Part shown: piece after piece, positions 13,201 to 25,529 of the stretch
How the letters are laid out: the number at the start of each line of letters is the position of its first letter
How positions within the stretch are numbered: the first letter of the stretch is position 1
Source: Mesodorylaimus sp. YZB2_4
Taxonomy: Eukaryota; Nematoda; Enoplea; Dorylaimida; Dorylaimidae
Direction: 5' to 3'
DNA: 64,000 bases
Assembly: GCA_030248295.1 (NCBI GenBank)
Contig: JASANH010000938.1
Span: 1,984,001 to 2,048,000 of the forward strand
Program-made: the position numbers and the translations under genes
The notes under the pieces: model-generated
The model's input: only the letters and a program-made list of their open reading frames with translations
What the model was told of the DNA's origin: nothing
Database searches by the model: none

Positions 13201-14803
13201 ACGCTGAGCCCGAGTTCAACCGAGTCAACTAACATTCGCCCACCGAGCCCCATAATGACTCCGAACAGCTGCACCGACCGTAAATTAGCCCCAGCCCAAC
13301 TGCTCGGCTGGCTCTTACAGTTTTCTTTAGTATTTTTTCTTTCTTCAAAGCGTGAGAAAGCTCGCCTTTACTTGTCCTGCTACACTTTGTCGAATCGCTC
13401 AATCCCAAAGCTATGCGTGGCACAAAAAATGCTCGACTTTTCTGCACAATGCCTCGAACGCAGTTCAACTTTTTGCCTTGTTTGTCGCCAAACAGTCCAG
13501 TGCCCAATTTCGCATACGACGAAAGTCGGACATTACTCTTCTTCTAGCATATCGTGTTCCCGCCTGTTTGCTTTTACCAACGCAATCCGTGCACGCCCTA
13601 TTTGAAAACTCCTTTTTTGGACACACGCTGTCACGCTGGCTAGATTTATTCCGGTCCAGAAATGTCAAATATCAAGTGCAAATAATGACCGTTCATTGTA
13701 TTCAAGGATACTGTAACCGCATACTTATGCATGGAAACACGAAACGGGTAAAGGACGTCTGTGTAGACATAGCTGAGTCACAGCAAAGGACATAAGACTA
13801 CTTTTATGTGCGACGCAGTTTTCTATCCTGCATATCCTATCTCGCCCTATCACACCCTATCTTCGAATGCAGAAAAAACCATGTGCAATTTATATATGCT
13901 TTACCAAACATTTATATCGAGTCGAATGATATGCCTGCCGAAGATTAGTGAGAAGTGACGAAACATCAGGCCGATGTTACACTTTGGAAGTATCACCCAG
14001 ACAAAGTAAGAACCTGGCACTACCGTAACAGTAATGTCGGATCTTACAATTTTTCGAACAGTATTAATTAGCATTTTTTGGTTTTGGTTTAAGCAAAACC
14101 CAGCGAAACCTCGCCTGCGAGTGGACACGAGAGTATTATGTAGAGAATGGAGCCGACCCCGCCTTTTTGTACATATATGCGAATACTAGAGATGCGCATA
14201 CAGTAGGCTTAACTGATAGTTTACTGGAAAGAGGATGAGGAAGCAGAAGCATGGCAACCCTCTCCGTGACTGACAAGGACGGAAGTGTGGATCGTGCGCC
14301 CAGTCGAGACTGAAGTGACTGCTGTCGAGGGGGCCTTCATTCGTTCTTGGAGAAGGCTTCACTCGGCGTATGTTTCTTATGCGTCAGCCAACGCCGGCTG
14401 CCTTGGGCCGATCGTAAATTATGCCAGAATATGGATTTTGTACGATCGCACAAACCGTGGCAATGAATAAAAATTTACGATCGCTTTTATTACCAGCCCG
14501 AGGACGCGCAGATGGCGCTCGAAGAGTGCTGATTGGTCGAGGACGATGTCACGTGATCGGGACGATTGGACGGGATAGGAGAGGAAGGGGGCAGGAATCG
14601 CGCCCCTTCGGCGATCTTTAAAGGCCATTAAAAATATTGGTGGAAGGAAGAGATCGGGCGCAGTTGTTGTCCAGCGTCTATTACGGCAATAATTCGACGA
14701 TTTTATAGCTGCTCGCCGCGGCGAAAAGTACTTTTCGAATCTATAGATTACGTTGTGCCCCCTGTTCGTTCTTGCCTCGTCGCCATCGCAGTAAAAGAGT
14801 CGA
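10260..14803. other. shared upstream region of two divergent Hox genes
   Basis: This 4.5-kb stretch separates the start codons of the two Hox genes, which point away from each other. It holds no coding sequence that I can support; the 142-codon frame at 12526-12954 has no motif. AT-rich homeodomain-type cores (ATTA, TAAT, TTTAT) recur, for example near 11567, 11940, 14056 and 14475. A role in controlling both genes is an inference from position. Confidence 0.5.
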
Positions 14804-17800
14804 ATGTACAACCCTAATTGGTCCACGTCGAATAACGACGACAATAATTACTGGCGCGCCGGTATTAACGCCGCGGCTGCGGCTGCTGCGGCCGAGGCTG
14901 CTTTATACCAGGCTGGTTGCCATCGGTTGCCGAGTTCAACGTCGGCCGCTGTTGCGGCAGCAGCCGCAGTAGCCAAGTTTCAACAACACCAACCGCACCA
15001 AACCAGCCATCAGCAGGTCCTCAACTACGGCCACCCGGTCAACGGAAGCGCGTGCGGACGCGGCGTTTACGCCAACAATGCACCTTCCATCACGGCCGAC
15101 CCCGTCCAGTCCTTCTCTGCCCCCACCAGCTTGTCTGTGCCTACAAGCTCATCTGTAAACGGCAGCACACTTTTTGGATCCGGCTATACACCGAATTTTG
15201 TCAAAGTTGGAAATTACGAGTCCTGGTTCGCGGCAGCGGCAGCAGCGGCCGTTGCTAATCCAAATGGCGCCCTCCATCATTCATCCGATCAATTTGGCAA
15301 CGGTCAAGCCCCCGCAGCTCCGATTTCGTGCTCCTACGGCAATGGATATCAGCCCGGGGCGCCTGGTCATGGGGTCATGGTTGGATCTATGGGCACGGTG
15401 GCCGCTAACCAGCAACCTTACATGGCCGAGCCCAAACCACCCTTATTTCCCTGGATGAAATATTCGGGTAAGATATATGTGGGTCCACAAACAGCTGCCA
15501 TACTGTAGGTGATAGCAAGTTCCAACCTGCTTTGCCTTCGAACAGCGACACTGCACACATCTCCTAGACTCGGGGTCTCGCTTCGCTCGGACATGCCTGA
15601 TGCTCCTTCGAGTAGTCACGTATTGCATACACAGGGATTTTCTGCATTAGAAAGCGGCAAGCTACAAAGGGTTTTCGGAAACGGAGAAACGGCAAATCAA
15701 TAAGAAAGGCCTGCTCGCCTTTTTAGTCCCCTGCTGCTGAAAGCTGGCTGTGAAGATGCCTGCTAATGCAAGTCGTCCATGCCATGTAGCGCGCATAGCA
15801 GTCCAGAAAGTACACTAGGCTCAGCTGAATCCAGCTGTCCCATCAAACTTTCTTCTGTTCACCAGATGAGTTTGAGTGCAGCTGACCAGTGGTCTCGATC
15901 GTGATTGAGTGGCTGGCCACGGATGTCAATGAGCATGGCCTGTGCGGCCGACGAGTCTAGGTGGCCCCGCGCGGAAGATGGATACTTTCTCGCCTTATCA
16001 TTCATCTGAGGTGGACACGCGATGAAAGGGGATATGCGTCCGAATATGCACAGGGGCGGTCTATGTCGGCAAAGGTGCGAGAAGTGTCAAGACTGATCTG
16101 TCGGAGTGCGGCTGAGTCCCGAAAGCTGGAAAATTTGAGATTGAGACTGTGGCTAGGCCATCCAGGCGATCATTACTGGATTCTCCCGAAGTCTTACGCT
16201 ATGTAAAAGGTGCAATCACTGCTGCGAGTTCGGCAGTTCGCAGTTTCCTTTTCTGCTTACTTCCTTAAATTTTGGAGGCTGAAAGTAATTCGATTTTTTT
16301 TGCTAATTCGGATGTTTTGCGGCCTGGGTTTTTAAATCTCATCTTCAGAAACAGAATAAAGGTGACCGGATTACAGCCGTGCGGCAGCTACAGTACTATG
16401 TGACTCACACTTTTCTGTCCGATATGTTTTCGAACCGCCATGCTTCGACTTTGGTTTCAAAAGCTTAATCCAGTTTAGTCGTCCTTGGGAATAGACAAAC
16501 AACACATTTTACGTTTCGTCGGCATGTGACAAGAAGGTTTTTGCCTTCCAGTGCATCTTCCAATGTAGATTAAACCGCACCCACGATTGCCTGATCGGAA
16601 CATAGTGCAGCTGTTTCTTTTGGATCAGACCAGACCACGCGTTGTGGGTTTGCATTCTATTCGCGTAGCCTGTTCCAATTCCTGACTCATTCAGCAACGT
16701 TGTACCTTGATCGAAACACAATGCCCGAACGGACGTGTTTTTTATGGTCATAAACCGTGAGAACGAGACCGTAGGCAAAACTGTTTTCTAACTTTGTCAA
16801 AAGTTTAAAAATTGGACCTTATTTTTCGCGATATGTGAGAATTCGGAGTGTAGCTCGGGCCGAGTTACCAACCAGGCATGTGGCCCGAATACAAACATGT
16901 TTGAATGTTGGAGCCCGCGTTTCGAGTAGGAACGAGCCAGTGTATACATTTCGTTCGGCCGAACCGAATGTCGAATGCGGCAACAGGCTGCATTCTAGTG
17001 TGCCTGATCCTTTGAACATAATTTATGTCCACCCCCAAGACCATATATTACTATTAGGACCCGAGGCTACCATATGCTCAGTGTACAGTACTCGTATAGA
17101 TTGGCGTCATTCTCGAGGTCGTCTACTACCAAGCAATTTACATTTTTTCACCAATTTTTTCTAGCCGAGGCGCAGGATGTATGAGTACTTGAAAAAGGGT
17201 TCAAACTACAGACTAGGTAAATTTGATAATTTGCTGATCTGTCTGGGCGCAAAGGTTGGCAGCACTATAGCCAATGGGGGGGGGGCGCCATGCACTTAGT
17301 CATGCCGCGGAATGATAAGGTTCTAATTTGCAGTTACAGTAGGCATGTGCGTGCTGGCTTGTTGGCTCGAGATCAAGGGCGATTTTTCTTCAGAACGCTG
17401 ACGTGATGCTATGGTGCTCTTAATTTGATTTGGCCACTCTATCGCTGGCCGTCTATAATTGACATTGCGACTTAACCTGCTGGTTTCGAAACTGCAAACC
17501 TATAATTTACATTCGAGCAATGCGCGGGCTCAATGCCACAGCTAATTTCGTTTGATGACACTGAATAGATCCTTGGAGTGTGCCTAGTAGTTGAGGGATG
17601 ATTCCGCCCAAACAACTCGAGTATGGGGAGTGCGTTTGGGACGTTGGGCATTGGTGCGCAACAGACACGTTTGAGTATGCTTGCTTGGCGTCGATGATTG
17701 GCGACCTGTCAGTATGGAGCGAATGGCTTTGGCGGAGCAGACGCCAACGTCGAATCGTTTTTTAGAGCCGACTGCTGCTGTGTACGCAGGTTATAAATGA

Positions 17801-19165
17801 AAATCGTCGAAAGGCATTCATCATTTTTTCGGTTCTTTGATCCGCGCAGGCGGAGCCGCATTACCTCTCGTCTTGTGGATACCTGTCTCGGGTCGTTTCG
17901 AGTGTACTCTGGTCTTATGCCAGAGTCGAGTGGAATGGTTGTTGGACGAGCGTGCAGGCGATGCCTCAACTTGCCCTTGTCAAGATGGTGATAGGCGAAT
18001 GAGCAGGGGGCGGGAGATGTCCGGTTTAATTGATTGTCATAATTAGAATAATAAGTGAGACGGGTGCGTATCAGGTAAAGGTGTAGGCGCGCGTTTGACA
18101 CTTGTTTGATGGTCGGAGTGGAGTATGAATCGGCTGGCATGACGGACTCGTGGGGCAGTCATTCATCAACGATCGCTAATCACGGCCGAACAACTGGCAG
18201 CCGCCGCGGCGCCCACCGCAGTCGGCCCATAATTCAAAGATCGGCGGCGTTCGTGCCTTTGTTCTTTGCCGCTTGTTTATATTCCAGGGAGCAAATTTTG
18301 AATTGGCGCTGAATTATGACGGACATTTAGAAACTTCAATCGCTTTCCTTCCTCCATCGCCGCTCACGCGTTCATCGACTGGTCGGGGAGGGCCTCGGCG
18401 AGAATTTGTTACCCGATCGTTATTTAAAAACTCAGCCGGCCTCGTCTTGACAGGCGGCGGCGTCCCTTTGATCTTTTTGAAACTGGCTGATGCACAAAAG
18501 AGAATTACATACACCCAGTCCTGCACGGCCGACGAAGAGCGACGCCACTGGGCGCCTACCAATCATCGAATACTGCATATAACTATGCCCCCACCACCAA
18601 GTGCACTCCCAGCACCAGGGCCCGTCTTAGGAACACACCAACTCCCATGGCCTACTGTAATTTCATACTTCACAGTGTCATCCTGCAAACCAACCCGCAA
18701 ATAGTTAGCTGTTCTGCCCTCGGGCGAATCGATGGCCTAACGAAATGGTTGAGTCCCCTCCCCGCTGTATGACGCAGTATTTTCCTGCCCCGTCCACCTT
18801 TCCCCTGCCACCAACGGACATTTCCATTTCAGGCAAAAATGGTGATCAGAAACGAACTCGGCAAACGTACAGCAGACACCAGACCTTAGAATTGGAGAAA
18901 GAATTCCATTTTAATCGCTATCTGACTCGGCGTCGTCGTGAGGAGATCTCAAGGGCCTTGTGCCTATCGGAAAGGCAGATCAAGATTTGGGTTAGTCTCC
19001 TACAATTTCTGTCCTCACAGGATAACAGCGTCTTTTTTGTTTCAGTTCCAAAACCGTCGTATGAAATGGAAAAAAGATGCAAAGGGAGGTGATGGCGCAG
19101 GAGGTGAACAAGCGGATCTCGGATCCCCTTATGGAGACGGTCTATCCAATTCGATGGACGCTTAA
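14804..19165 (+). CDS. Hox protein, central class, ftz/mab-5-like
   Basis: Homeodomain transcription factor. Exons are 14804-15467, 18833-18990 and 19046-19165, giving 313 aa; phases are 1 and 0, as in the neighbouring Hox gene. The N-terminal part has three alanine tracts (about residues 24-31, 50-61 and 144-151) and a hexapeptide FPWMK (215-219). A short linker leads to a full 60-residue homeodomain (about 227-286: [19 protein letters not shown] ... [27 protein letters not shown]). After it comes a short 27-residue tail. KRTRQTYS with an [EQ]EIS helix 2 recalls nematode mab-5 and arthropod ftz; [11 protein letters not shown] is general Antp class. The second intron is only 55 nt. Orthology should be settled by a tree; the class and the exon model are secure. 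Confidence 0.9.
15468..18832. other. intron 1 of the ftz/mab-5-like Hox gene
   Basis: The intron is 3365 nt, from GTAAGATA to CCATTTCAG. It carries a nine-base G run at 17279 and a cluster of homeodomain-type sites near 18024-18055. No internal gene is supported; open frames at 17709-18140 (-) and 18273-18704 (+) lack any motif. Confidence 0.6.
18024..18055. promoter_or_regulatory. candidate homeodomain-binding cluster in Hox intron
   Basis: Within 32 bases there are TTTAATTGATTG, CATAATTAG and AATAATAAG, giving several TAAT/ATTA cores plus a TTGATTG half-site of the PBC/Hox kind. The surroundings are GC-balanced. It is a plausible auto- or cross-regulatory element for the enclosing Hox gene. 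This is based on motif density only. Confidence 0.3.
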
Positions 19166-20700
19166 GCGATTCGAACTAGGTGCGTTTAAGAATACTGATG
19201 GCCGATGGGGCTGTCCTAGCAGTCGTGTAACATATGAACATTTGCCGAGGTACGATTGTAGAGCTTCAATGTTTTCGTCCGTTTCTTTGACTTTTCTTTG
19301 GCCTGTCATTGATCAGTAGGCACGCAGTAGAGGCTTCTCACTCTCAGCTGGCTATTTCTTCTATCCTGGTTTGGCACATGCAATAGGTGTGTATTTACCA
19401 AAGCGTACAAATCTGGGGTCCTCATTAATAGGCAGCTACATTTTTGACATTGTTTTGATACGCTTTATATTTGAATTGAAATCTTGCGCTTGGACTGCTC
19501 GTTACATTCGAAGTGATCTGGTGCAAAGCACTGCAAATGAATACTATACTTTTCTGTGCATTGTTCTCCCAGAGGGCATGACATTTCTTGCGATACGTGT
19601 AATAGAAGTTGCGTAATGCAAGTTAGATATTGTGTGTGCCATTATTTGTTCACCCTTGTAGCCTGCATTTCATATATTTGATAGGAGACCCAATGAATGT
19701 GTGAGTGGGAAAGATTTTAAGATGTGGAAAATTAGAATTCATGGTCACGTAAGATCAGTCATTCCCAAACTTTTTGCTCCTTCATCCATACAAAGGAACT
19801 GAGGGCTTCTTTCCCGTGACAGTATCCAAGTCAAGCATTCCTGTCCCTGATAACGTCTGCATGTTTCAATGCACTGTCCCAGTGCGCGCGGTACCGTACG
19901 TAATTCGAAATTACGCCTGAACCCATTCCGAAACTGGCGCCTGTGCCAAGAGAGAAATGAATGATAAGGGCCTATCTATCGTCCTTGTGACCACCCACGC
20001 ACTATCAACCTCAAAATATCTTTACCAACTCCGCACGAGGCAGGAGCTTGATGGGAATGTAAAACTTTTAGTGCATCCTGTTTCTACTCGCACCCGAGTC
20101 CATCCCTGTCGGACCATCAAAGGCTAGGCGCATCCAATTTCGTAAAGTTTGTTCAATAAACAACGTAAAATTTGTGAACGGGCGTCAATGCAGTTTCGAC
20201 AAAGTTCACTGCCCATGCCAAAATTGATAATGTAGTTCGGCATGGGCAGACCCGTCGCAGCTAGCTCGCTATCTCTGCAGTGTACTCGTGCAAGACATCA
20301 AAAAGACATTTGCTACTACAGGTTGTAAAAATGTATAATAAGAAAAACATAGGCCATCTTCCTTATGTACATAATCGGAATCACTTGGATTTGGATGGTA
20401 CACGAATACAGAGAAAATAATACGACAATACTGATATGGTATAGCCAATAGTCCTGTCCAAAATGGTGGCTACGTCAAATCGTAGAATACTGTAGCGGTA
20501 AGGCAGGCCTCGTAGGCGAGTACACGCAGACACATTAGTCAAGTAATACTGACAATCGAGATACTATTGGTCACGTCTACAACCTCTAGCCCATCCTATG
20601 ATCACGTTCACAGGAGGTGAGCAGAAGAATCAAGAACGAATGAACGACGCAGGCAAGCTCGGAAAAATAGGCTACGTTACTCCAGAATACCCTAGACATA
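19166..20700. other. intergenic between convergent homeobox genes
   Basis: This 1.5-kb stretch separates the stop codons of the ftz/mab-5-like gene (+) and caudal (-) and should contain both 3' UTRs. I see no coding sequence or structured repeat in it. Confidence 0.5.
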
Positions 20701-22871
20701 TTACAAAAAAGGACCCGGCGAGTCTGATATGTCTTCCAAACTGCGCTGCCTACTCATCTCGCCTTCGTCATTGGCGTTGATGCTGGCCAAGGTTCGGAAT
20801 TCGGACGTTGACGACACCATCGGATGCAAGTGGGACTGGCTGTTGGTCGTGCCAGCGTCGCCGATTGCACCCGTCCTTCGTGACTGTTTCCGCTTCTTGG
20901 CACGACGATTTTGGAACCAGATTTTGATTTGGCGTTCGGACAGTCCTGAAACAACCGAATGATGGCTCATGCGGGAGATTGATTTTATTCGAGAGTGATT
21001 AGACATTCGGGGGTGACAACGATAGGAAATGGGTGAAAATTTGATGAGTCACATAGGTGCCTGCCTCTAACGAGGTTTAACAGTAACTTAAGGGCATCAA
21101 GTGCCACTGCATATATTCCCCGCTGCTAAAGTTACTCGTACTGTGTATCCGATACTGCTTCCGGTAAACCGACTGACTGAAAATGCTCCAAACATGCCCA
21201 AATAGTTTGGCCTCCAAACCATGAAAAACGGTTACTATTGCTTTCTGGTTACATCCTATTGGCTTGACCGTTTCCGAAAACCTTGTATTGTTCCCCAAAC
21301 TCCTGGTGAGCTCAAATGTCAAAACGAAAATTTATTGCTCTTACCGAGCGTTCGTGACAAATAGGCCTTTCTTTGAGTGCTGATATATTCACTCGTAATG
21401 AACTCCTTCTCCAGCTCCAAACGTTGGCCATCCGTGTACACCATTCGGTACTTCTCTCGCGTCCGTGTCCGCCCTGAAATCAGAAGAAAGTTAGTGCATA
21501 CATTCATGATCAAATATTGTGCCGACATTGGTACTCTAGGTTTTTAAAAGCTAGCGGGAACAATTCACAGAGGAGGGGTCGAAGAGAGTTCTAAGTTAGG
21601 AAGTGGAAATAGTAATGGTGAGAGCCTTTTCGCGATCCGAAAGCCACATATCTAAACTTGGTGCCGCAAGATGTAGAGTTCATCCAGGTAGTGCCTTTCG
21701 GCTAGGGGCACCAGGTGGCAGTGAAACCTACTGTATACCTGACTGAGGTAGGGCTGCCTCCATTAGCCCGCTATAATTACTGTGAGTGAGCGCATTTTTG
21801 GAGAGCGTACAAATAGTTTCGAGGACTTTTGTTCTCCAATGCCCACGAGTGAGAATTTACACGGGATAAAGCAGGCCATAATGCACACAGAGCAAGACGT
21901 GGAGTAGGACAGTAACCAATTTCTCATACCTGGTGGTCCCTTTTCCTCTCCGAAGCACCTCCCTAAAGGCCTAACAGAATTTTAGCCTCATCGCTATGCT
22001 TACCGTTATTGACACTACACCAAGGTCCGATCTCCATTGCCGAGCCTGCGGAGGCGGTCAGATTGGAAGGATATGCGACTTGATTGTGGAACTTGCTTTT
22101 CATCCAGGGGTAGTCTTGAGCAAATGACGCCAATTGGCTGCTTTCGGCGAATTGATTCGAGCCAAATGGGACAGGTTGTTGAACAGAATTTGTGCCAGCG
22201 AAATAAAAACCTGTGCTCGGTGGTGTGACGGCGTAACAGGATTGAGCATTAGTCGATCGACCCGCTGCATAGAAGTAAGCCGATGGTGAGCTTCCACTCT
22301 CCGCTTCCATTTCGGCTTCTCGACCGCTGGACGGAGGATAAAGACGGCAAGGCGCGAAGGATGCGCAGGGAGGTGTCGTAGTAGCCGACGGCTGTTGACC
22401 AACTGGAAAAGGTGCGGTGCCTTTGATCTCGCCGCTGGTGTCCGAAACAGCATTGGCCATCTGCATCTGGCACGCACCATCCGTCCCACTTTCCTTTGCA
22501 CCAGCAATATCCGAGTTAGCATGGCTGCCTTCGAACGAGGTCGAATGAGCTTGGAAAGGTGGTTCGAGTTTGAACGTGGCCAACGAATTGGGCGACGAGG
22601 CGAATGGCGAAGTGGTCACTTGATGTTGCTGGCCGTATCCGTAATGAGCAGAGGAATGACACATGTTCGAATCGGGGTTTGGGTAAAATTGATCCGAGGT
22701 GGTGGACGAAGCTGAGAATAAGCTTCCGTAAGCCAACGCGCCCTGGGCACGGTTACCGTAATCCATTTGGGGCTGTTGATAATAGGGGTGCATGGAAGAT
22801 GCTCGTTGTTCGCTTTGCTGATACATGGCCGCGGCGGCGGCGTAGACGGGATTAAATGCGGATGATACCAT
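20701..22871 (-). CDS. cad: caudal/Cdx-type homeobox protein (ParaHox)
   Basis: Posterior-patterning transcription factor; in nematodes the orthologue is PAL-1. Exons are 22871-22004, 21473-21345 and 20945-20701 (introns 530 and 399 nt; phases 1 and 1), giving 413 aa. The N-terminal 290 residues are rich in Ser, Gln, Tyr and Pro and include a hexapeptide YPWMK (254-258), close to the PBC-binding motif of Hox proteins. The homeodomain (about 295-354) reads [21 protein letters not shown], then [14 protein letters not shown] and [27 protein letters not shown] and NRRAK are diagnostic of the Cdx class, and KYRMVY recalls nematode PAL-1. An intron splits homeodomain codon 39. The gene sits about 1.5 kb from a Hox gene, which is unusual for a ParaHox gene. 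Identity is firm. Confidence 0.93.
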
Positions 22872-24270
22872 GTCGGTTTGGTTTTACGCTCGTTCACTGG
22901 CAGTTGGAGCTGGCCACCGTTGATACGCGTGTAAGACAAGACAAAGTAAACAGTGAACGGAGATTAGCGAGTTTATTCGCCAGAGGGGCAGCTAGCAACG
23001 CACTTTCGTTGTTGGCAGCCAAGGCGTAACTCTTAGGCAACGACTCACGATAAGTAGGCTCCGATGGACCCAGACGCCACGTTGGCGGTGAACATAAAAC
23101 GAATACCGCCTACGGCTTATCAACCGTCAGCCAAACAAGTGTTCATAGGCGCCTCCCCATTCTCCATGCCCCTCGCTCGTCACAGAGGTCGGGTCAAACC
23201 GAGTGACCATTGGCCACTACCAGTGTCTGTTGAATATTCACGCGCACGTGTCCTCGCTCGGCGGATCGCATCGCGTGTACAGACAGGATGTCGTTGCGCT
23301 CGGCAGACGCGCGGTCGTGAAACTTTTTTTGAAAAATGGCCTCTGGCTCATCAGTGCCGACCATCAGATAAGAGTGGCGGCAGCCTTTGATCCTCATTCT
23401 TTATGCCTCCCTAAATGATGTCTTGGTCAAATACGCAGCAAATCTCATTACCATTGTTGCTAAGAATAGAGCACAGGCACGACGTGAACCGCAGCCAAAG
23501 TCAAAATGCAAAGCACGCACGTGCGTCGAGGCCTAATTGCATCAGCAGTTCGTGGCTGGCTTGTCTTCTAAATTTTGAGGACATCAAAGAGACCGACGTT
23601 TGTATTCATAATCTAGCTACAAGCAATTTGTCGACTCCGTGCCACAACACACCCCAATGAAGGCAAATATCAAGTCATACAGTAATCTTCGGCCGTGCCA
23701 AAAATGGTCCTCGATGCGATAAGGCCTGATAAGACTGATTTAGGACCAACCTTACCTGAATGTGTGCAGATGCGATCGGAATGACGCGCTAGTAATTACC
23801 CTAATTCCTCACTTGTCAATTCAGGAGATGGTCTTAAGGCGATAAATGCAGGAATACACGAGTAAAATATCGAGCAGGTTCTGCGCATACTGTATGCGCC
23901 AACATAATACAGTAGGCTTAATGGCTTCAGCTTCTTTATTCGTAAACTTGCAGCGAGCATGTATTCTGTCCTTTAAGATAGCGCACAGGCAGTTTCCTTC
24001 CTGCCTGCGCGCTCTCTTGAAGAATCATGGACGCCATGTAGCAGCACAGCAGCCAGTTTCTGATTGGTTACCCTGTTATACAGACGCGACGAAATGTAAC
24101 AATAACCAATGCTCTGCAGTAGATGCTTAGATGAATGAGATGAGTAGATGCTTAGATAAAGTGTCAAAATTAAAGATACAAGCCTTGAGCGGGAGTCGAA
24201 GCCGCCACCCGCACCCATGAGCGCTGCTAGTTCAGTGCGGCAGTGGAAAGATGCAGAGTACTCCAAAGTT
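22872..24270. other. intergenic upstream of caudal
   Basis: Likely promoter side of caudal. No coding sequence is supported. Near 24112-24165 a short tract repeats GTAGATGCTTAGAT twice within about 45 bases. Confidence 0.5.
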
Positions 24271-24384
24271 ATTTGTTTGTGGGCAAGATTTGAACTTTTA
24301 CTCTGAGGTAAAGTGCTTGGGTGCCAGGATCGACATAACACGGTTTTTGCACCGAACCGAATCTTACCGAACTTTTTCTCAAAC

Positions 24385-24455
24385 CTCACCGAACCCGAAC
24401 CGACCCGACCGAACCGAACCTACCGAACCGAACCGAACCGAACCGAACCGAATTT
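24385..24455 (+). repeat. CCGAA-type pentanucleotide array
   Basis: A run of CCGAA units (ACCGAACCGAACCG...) with some variant units such as CCGACC. A second array, reading as the reverse complement, lies at 25425-25520. Together they bracket the mariner-like remnant. Confidence 0.85.
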
Positions 24456-24769
24456 TCTATGTTCACCCTTAGCACATCCTACAGAAAGCATCATCATCTA
24501 TATAGAGTGATATAAAGAATGACCCTCTAATGTTCCGTCTTCTACCAGACTTAATATGCAAGTTATCGTGGTAAATTTGATACCACTGTGTTCAGCATTC
24601 GATTCTGAGTCAGTTTGCCCTATTTTGCTAGCCAATATATTCACCATTCGTTTTTAAGACGCGATATAGCCGAAGTACCAACTGTCACAACTTTTTTCAC
24701 AATATCCAAACGAATTCGTTTCGGCAAGCTTTAACTCAGCTTTTGGAGTAGCTTTCACTCGATCACAGT

Positions 24770-25114
24770 TTATTGCACGAGCAAATTCTTCCCAGTCTGA
24801 GTAGTCCAATGGTTCAAATCGGGACTATTCAGAGGCCAACGCTTAGCTTCGATAAAATCAGGGAAAGTGATCCCTGCACCATTTCTCTGAATCTTTGTGG
24901 GTTTGAGCCTTCGCGCCATCTTGCTGAGATGTCCAGTTGTTCCCAAATACTTTTCTTCCATATTTCCCAGCTGCTGGCAAACCATTTCCATATTAACGGA
25001 ATCATTGACTGTAACTTTACCCGACATGACCAGCGGTGTAACCAAATTTCTGAGGTCTTGACTTTTCATTTGTTGTACAGGCATACACAGGCAGGTTGTA
25101 CAGGTTATGGACAC
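24770..25114 (-). pseudogene. degenerate Tc1/mariner transposase fragment
   Basis: The minus-strand reading contains WPLNSPDLNHW, matching the WPPNSPDLNPLDY block of Tc1/mariner transposases, preceded by NGAG where families have DGA. The block carries the second catalytic region of the DD(E/D) core. No intact upstream catalytic half is present and the fragment is about a third of a normal transposase. It lies between two oppositely oriented CCGAA arrays, which could mark degraded element ends. It is inactive as it stands. Confidence 0.7.
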
Positions 25115-25424
25115 TGATTTGTGAGTGCACTGCCTGATGAAGCAAATGCTCTGTCCTTCCTGTGTCAGTGTAAAGTTTACTACAACGCGACTGCTTCCGT
25201 AGAAAACTAGGCATTTATGTTAGAGTTATTTTTTATGGCACCCGATATTTGCAAAATATTCAGAAGTCACTCCTTTTTAACCATTTTTCAAATTGAAATT
25301 TTAAAGATAATGAAGAAAGGACTGGATAATTAAGAAAAAGAGACAGAGAAATTTATAGCTCAAAACGAAACCTCAAACAAAATGACCGCGTTTTTTCCAG
25401 TAAAAGAGGAAATTCGAAATTGGT

Positions 25425-25520
25425 TGTTCGGTTCGGTGGTTCGGTCCAAAAATGCCGGTTCGGTTCGGTTCGGTAAAAATCGCCTATGCGGTGGTTCGAT
25501 TCGGCCTTCGGTGGTTCGGT
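25425..25520 (-). repeat. inverted CGGTT-type pentanucleotide array
   Basis: Repeated GGTTCGGTT units, the reverse complement of the array at 24385-24455 and 1 kb away. It ends where the LINE-derived sequence begins. Confidence 0.85.
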
Positions 25521-25529
25521 CGATGCTGG

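Noticed and set aside
10260..20700. Search for mir-10-type sequence (ACCCTGTAGA) in the Hox block
   Set aside because: No match was seen on either strand by eye.
21741..21760. TGAGGTAG, the let-7 seed
   Set aside because: The following bases do not match let-7 and there is no hairpin.
21963..22871. The YPWMK exon near 22.1 kb as a third Hox gene
   Set aside because: It splices in phase to a KYRMVYTD...NRRAK homeodomain, which is the Cdx/caudal class.
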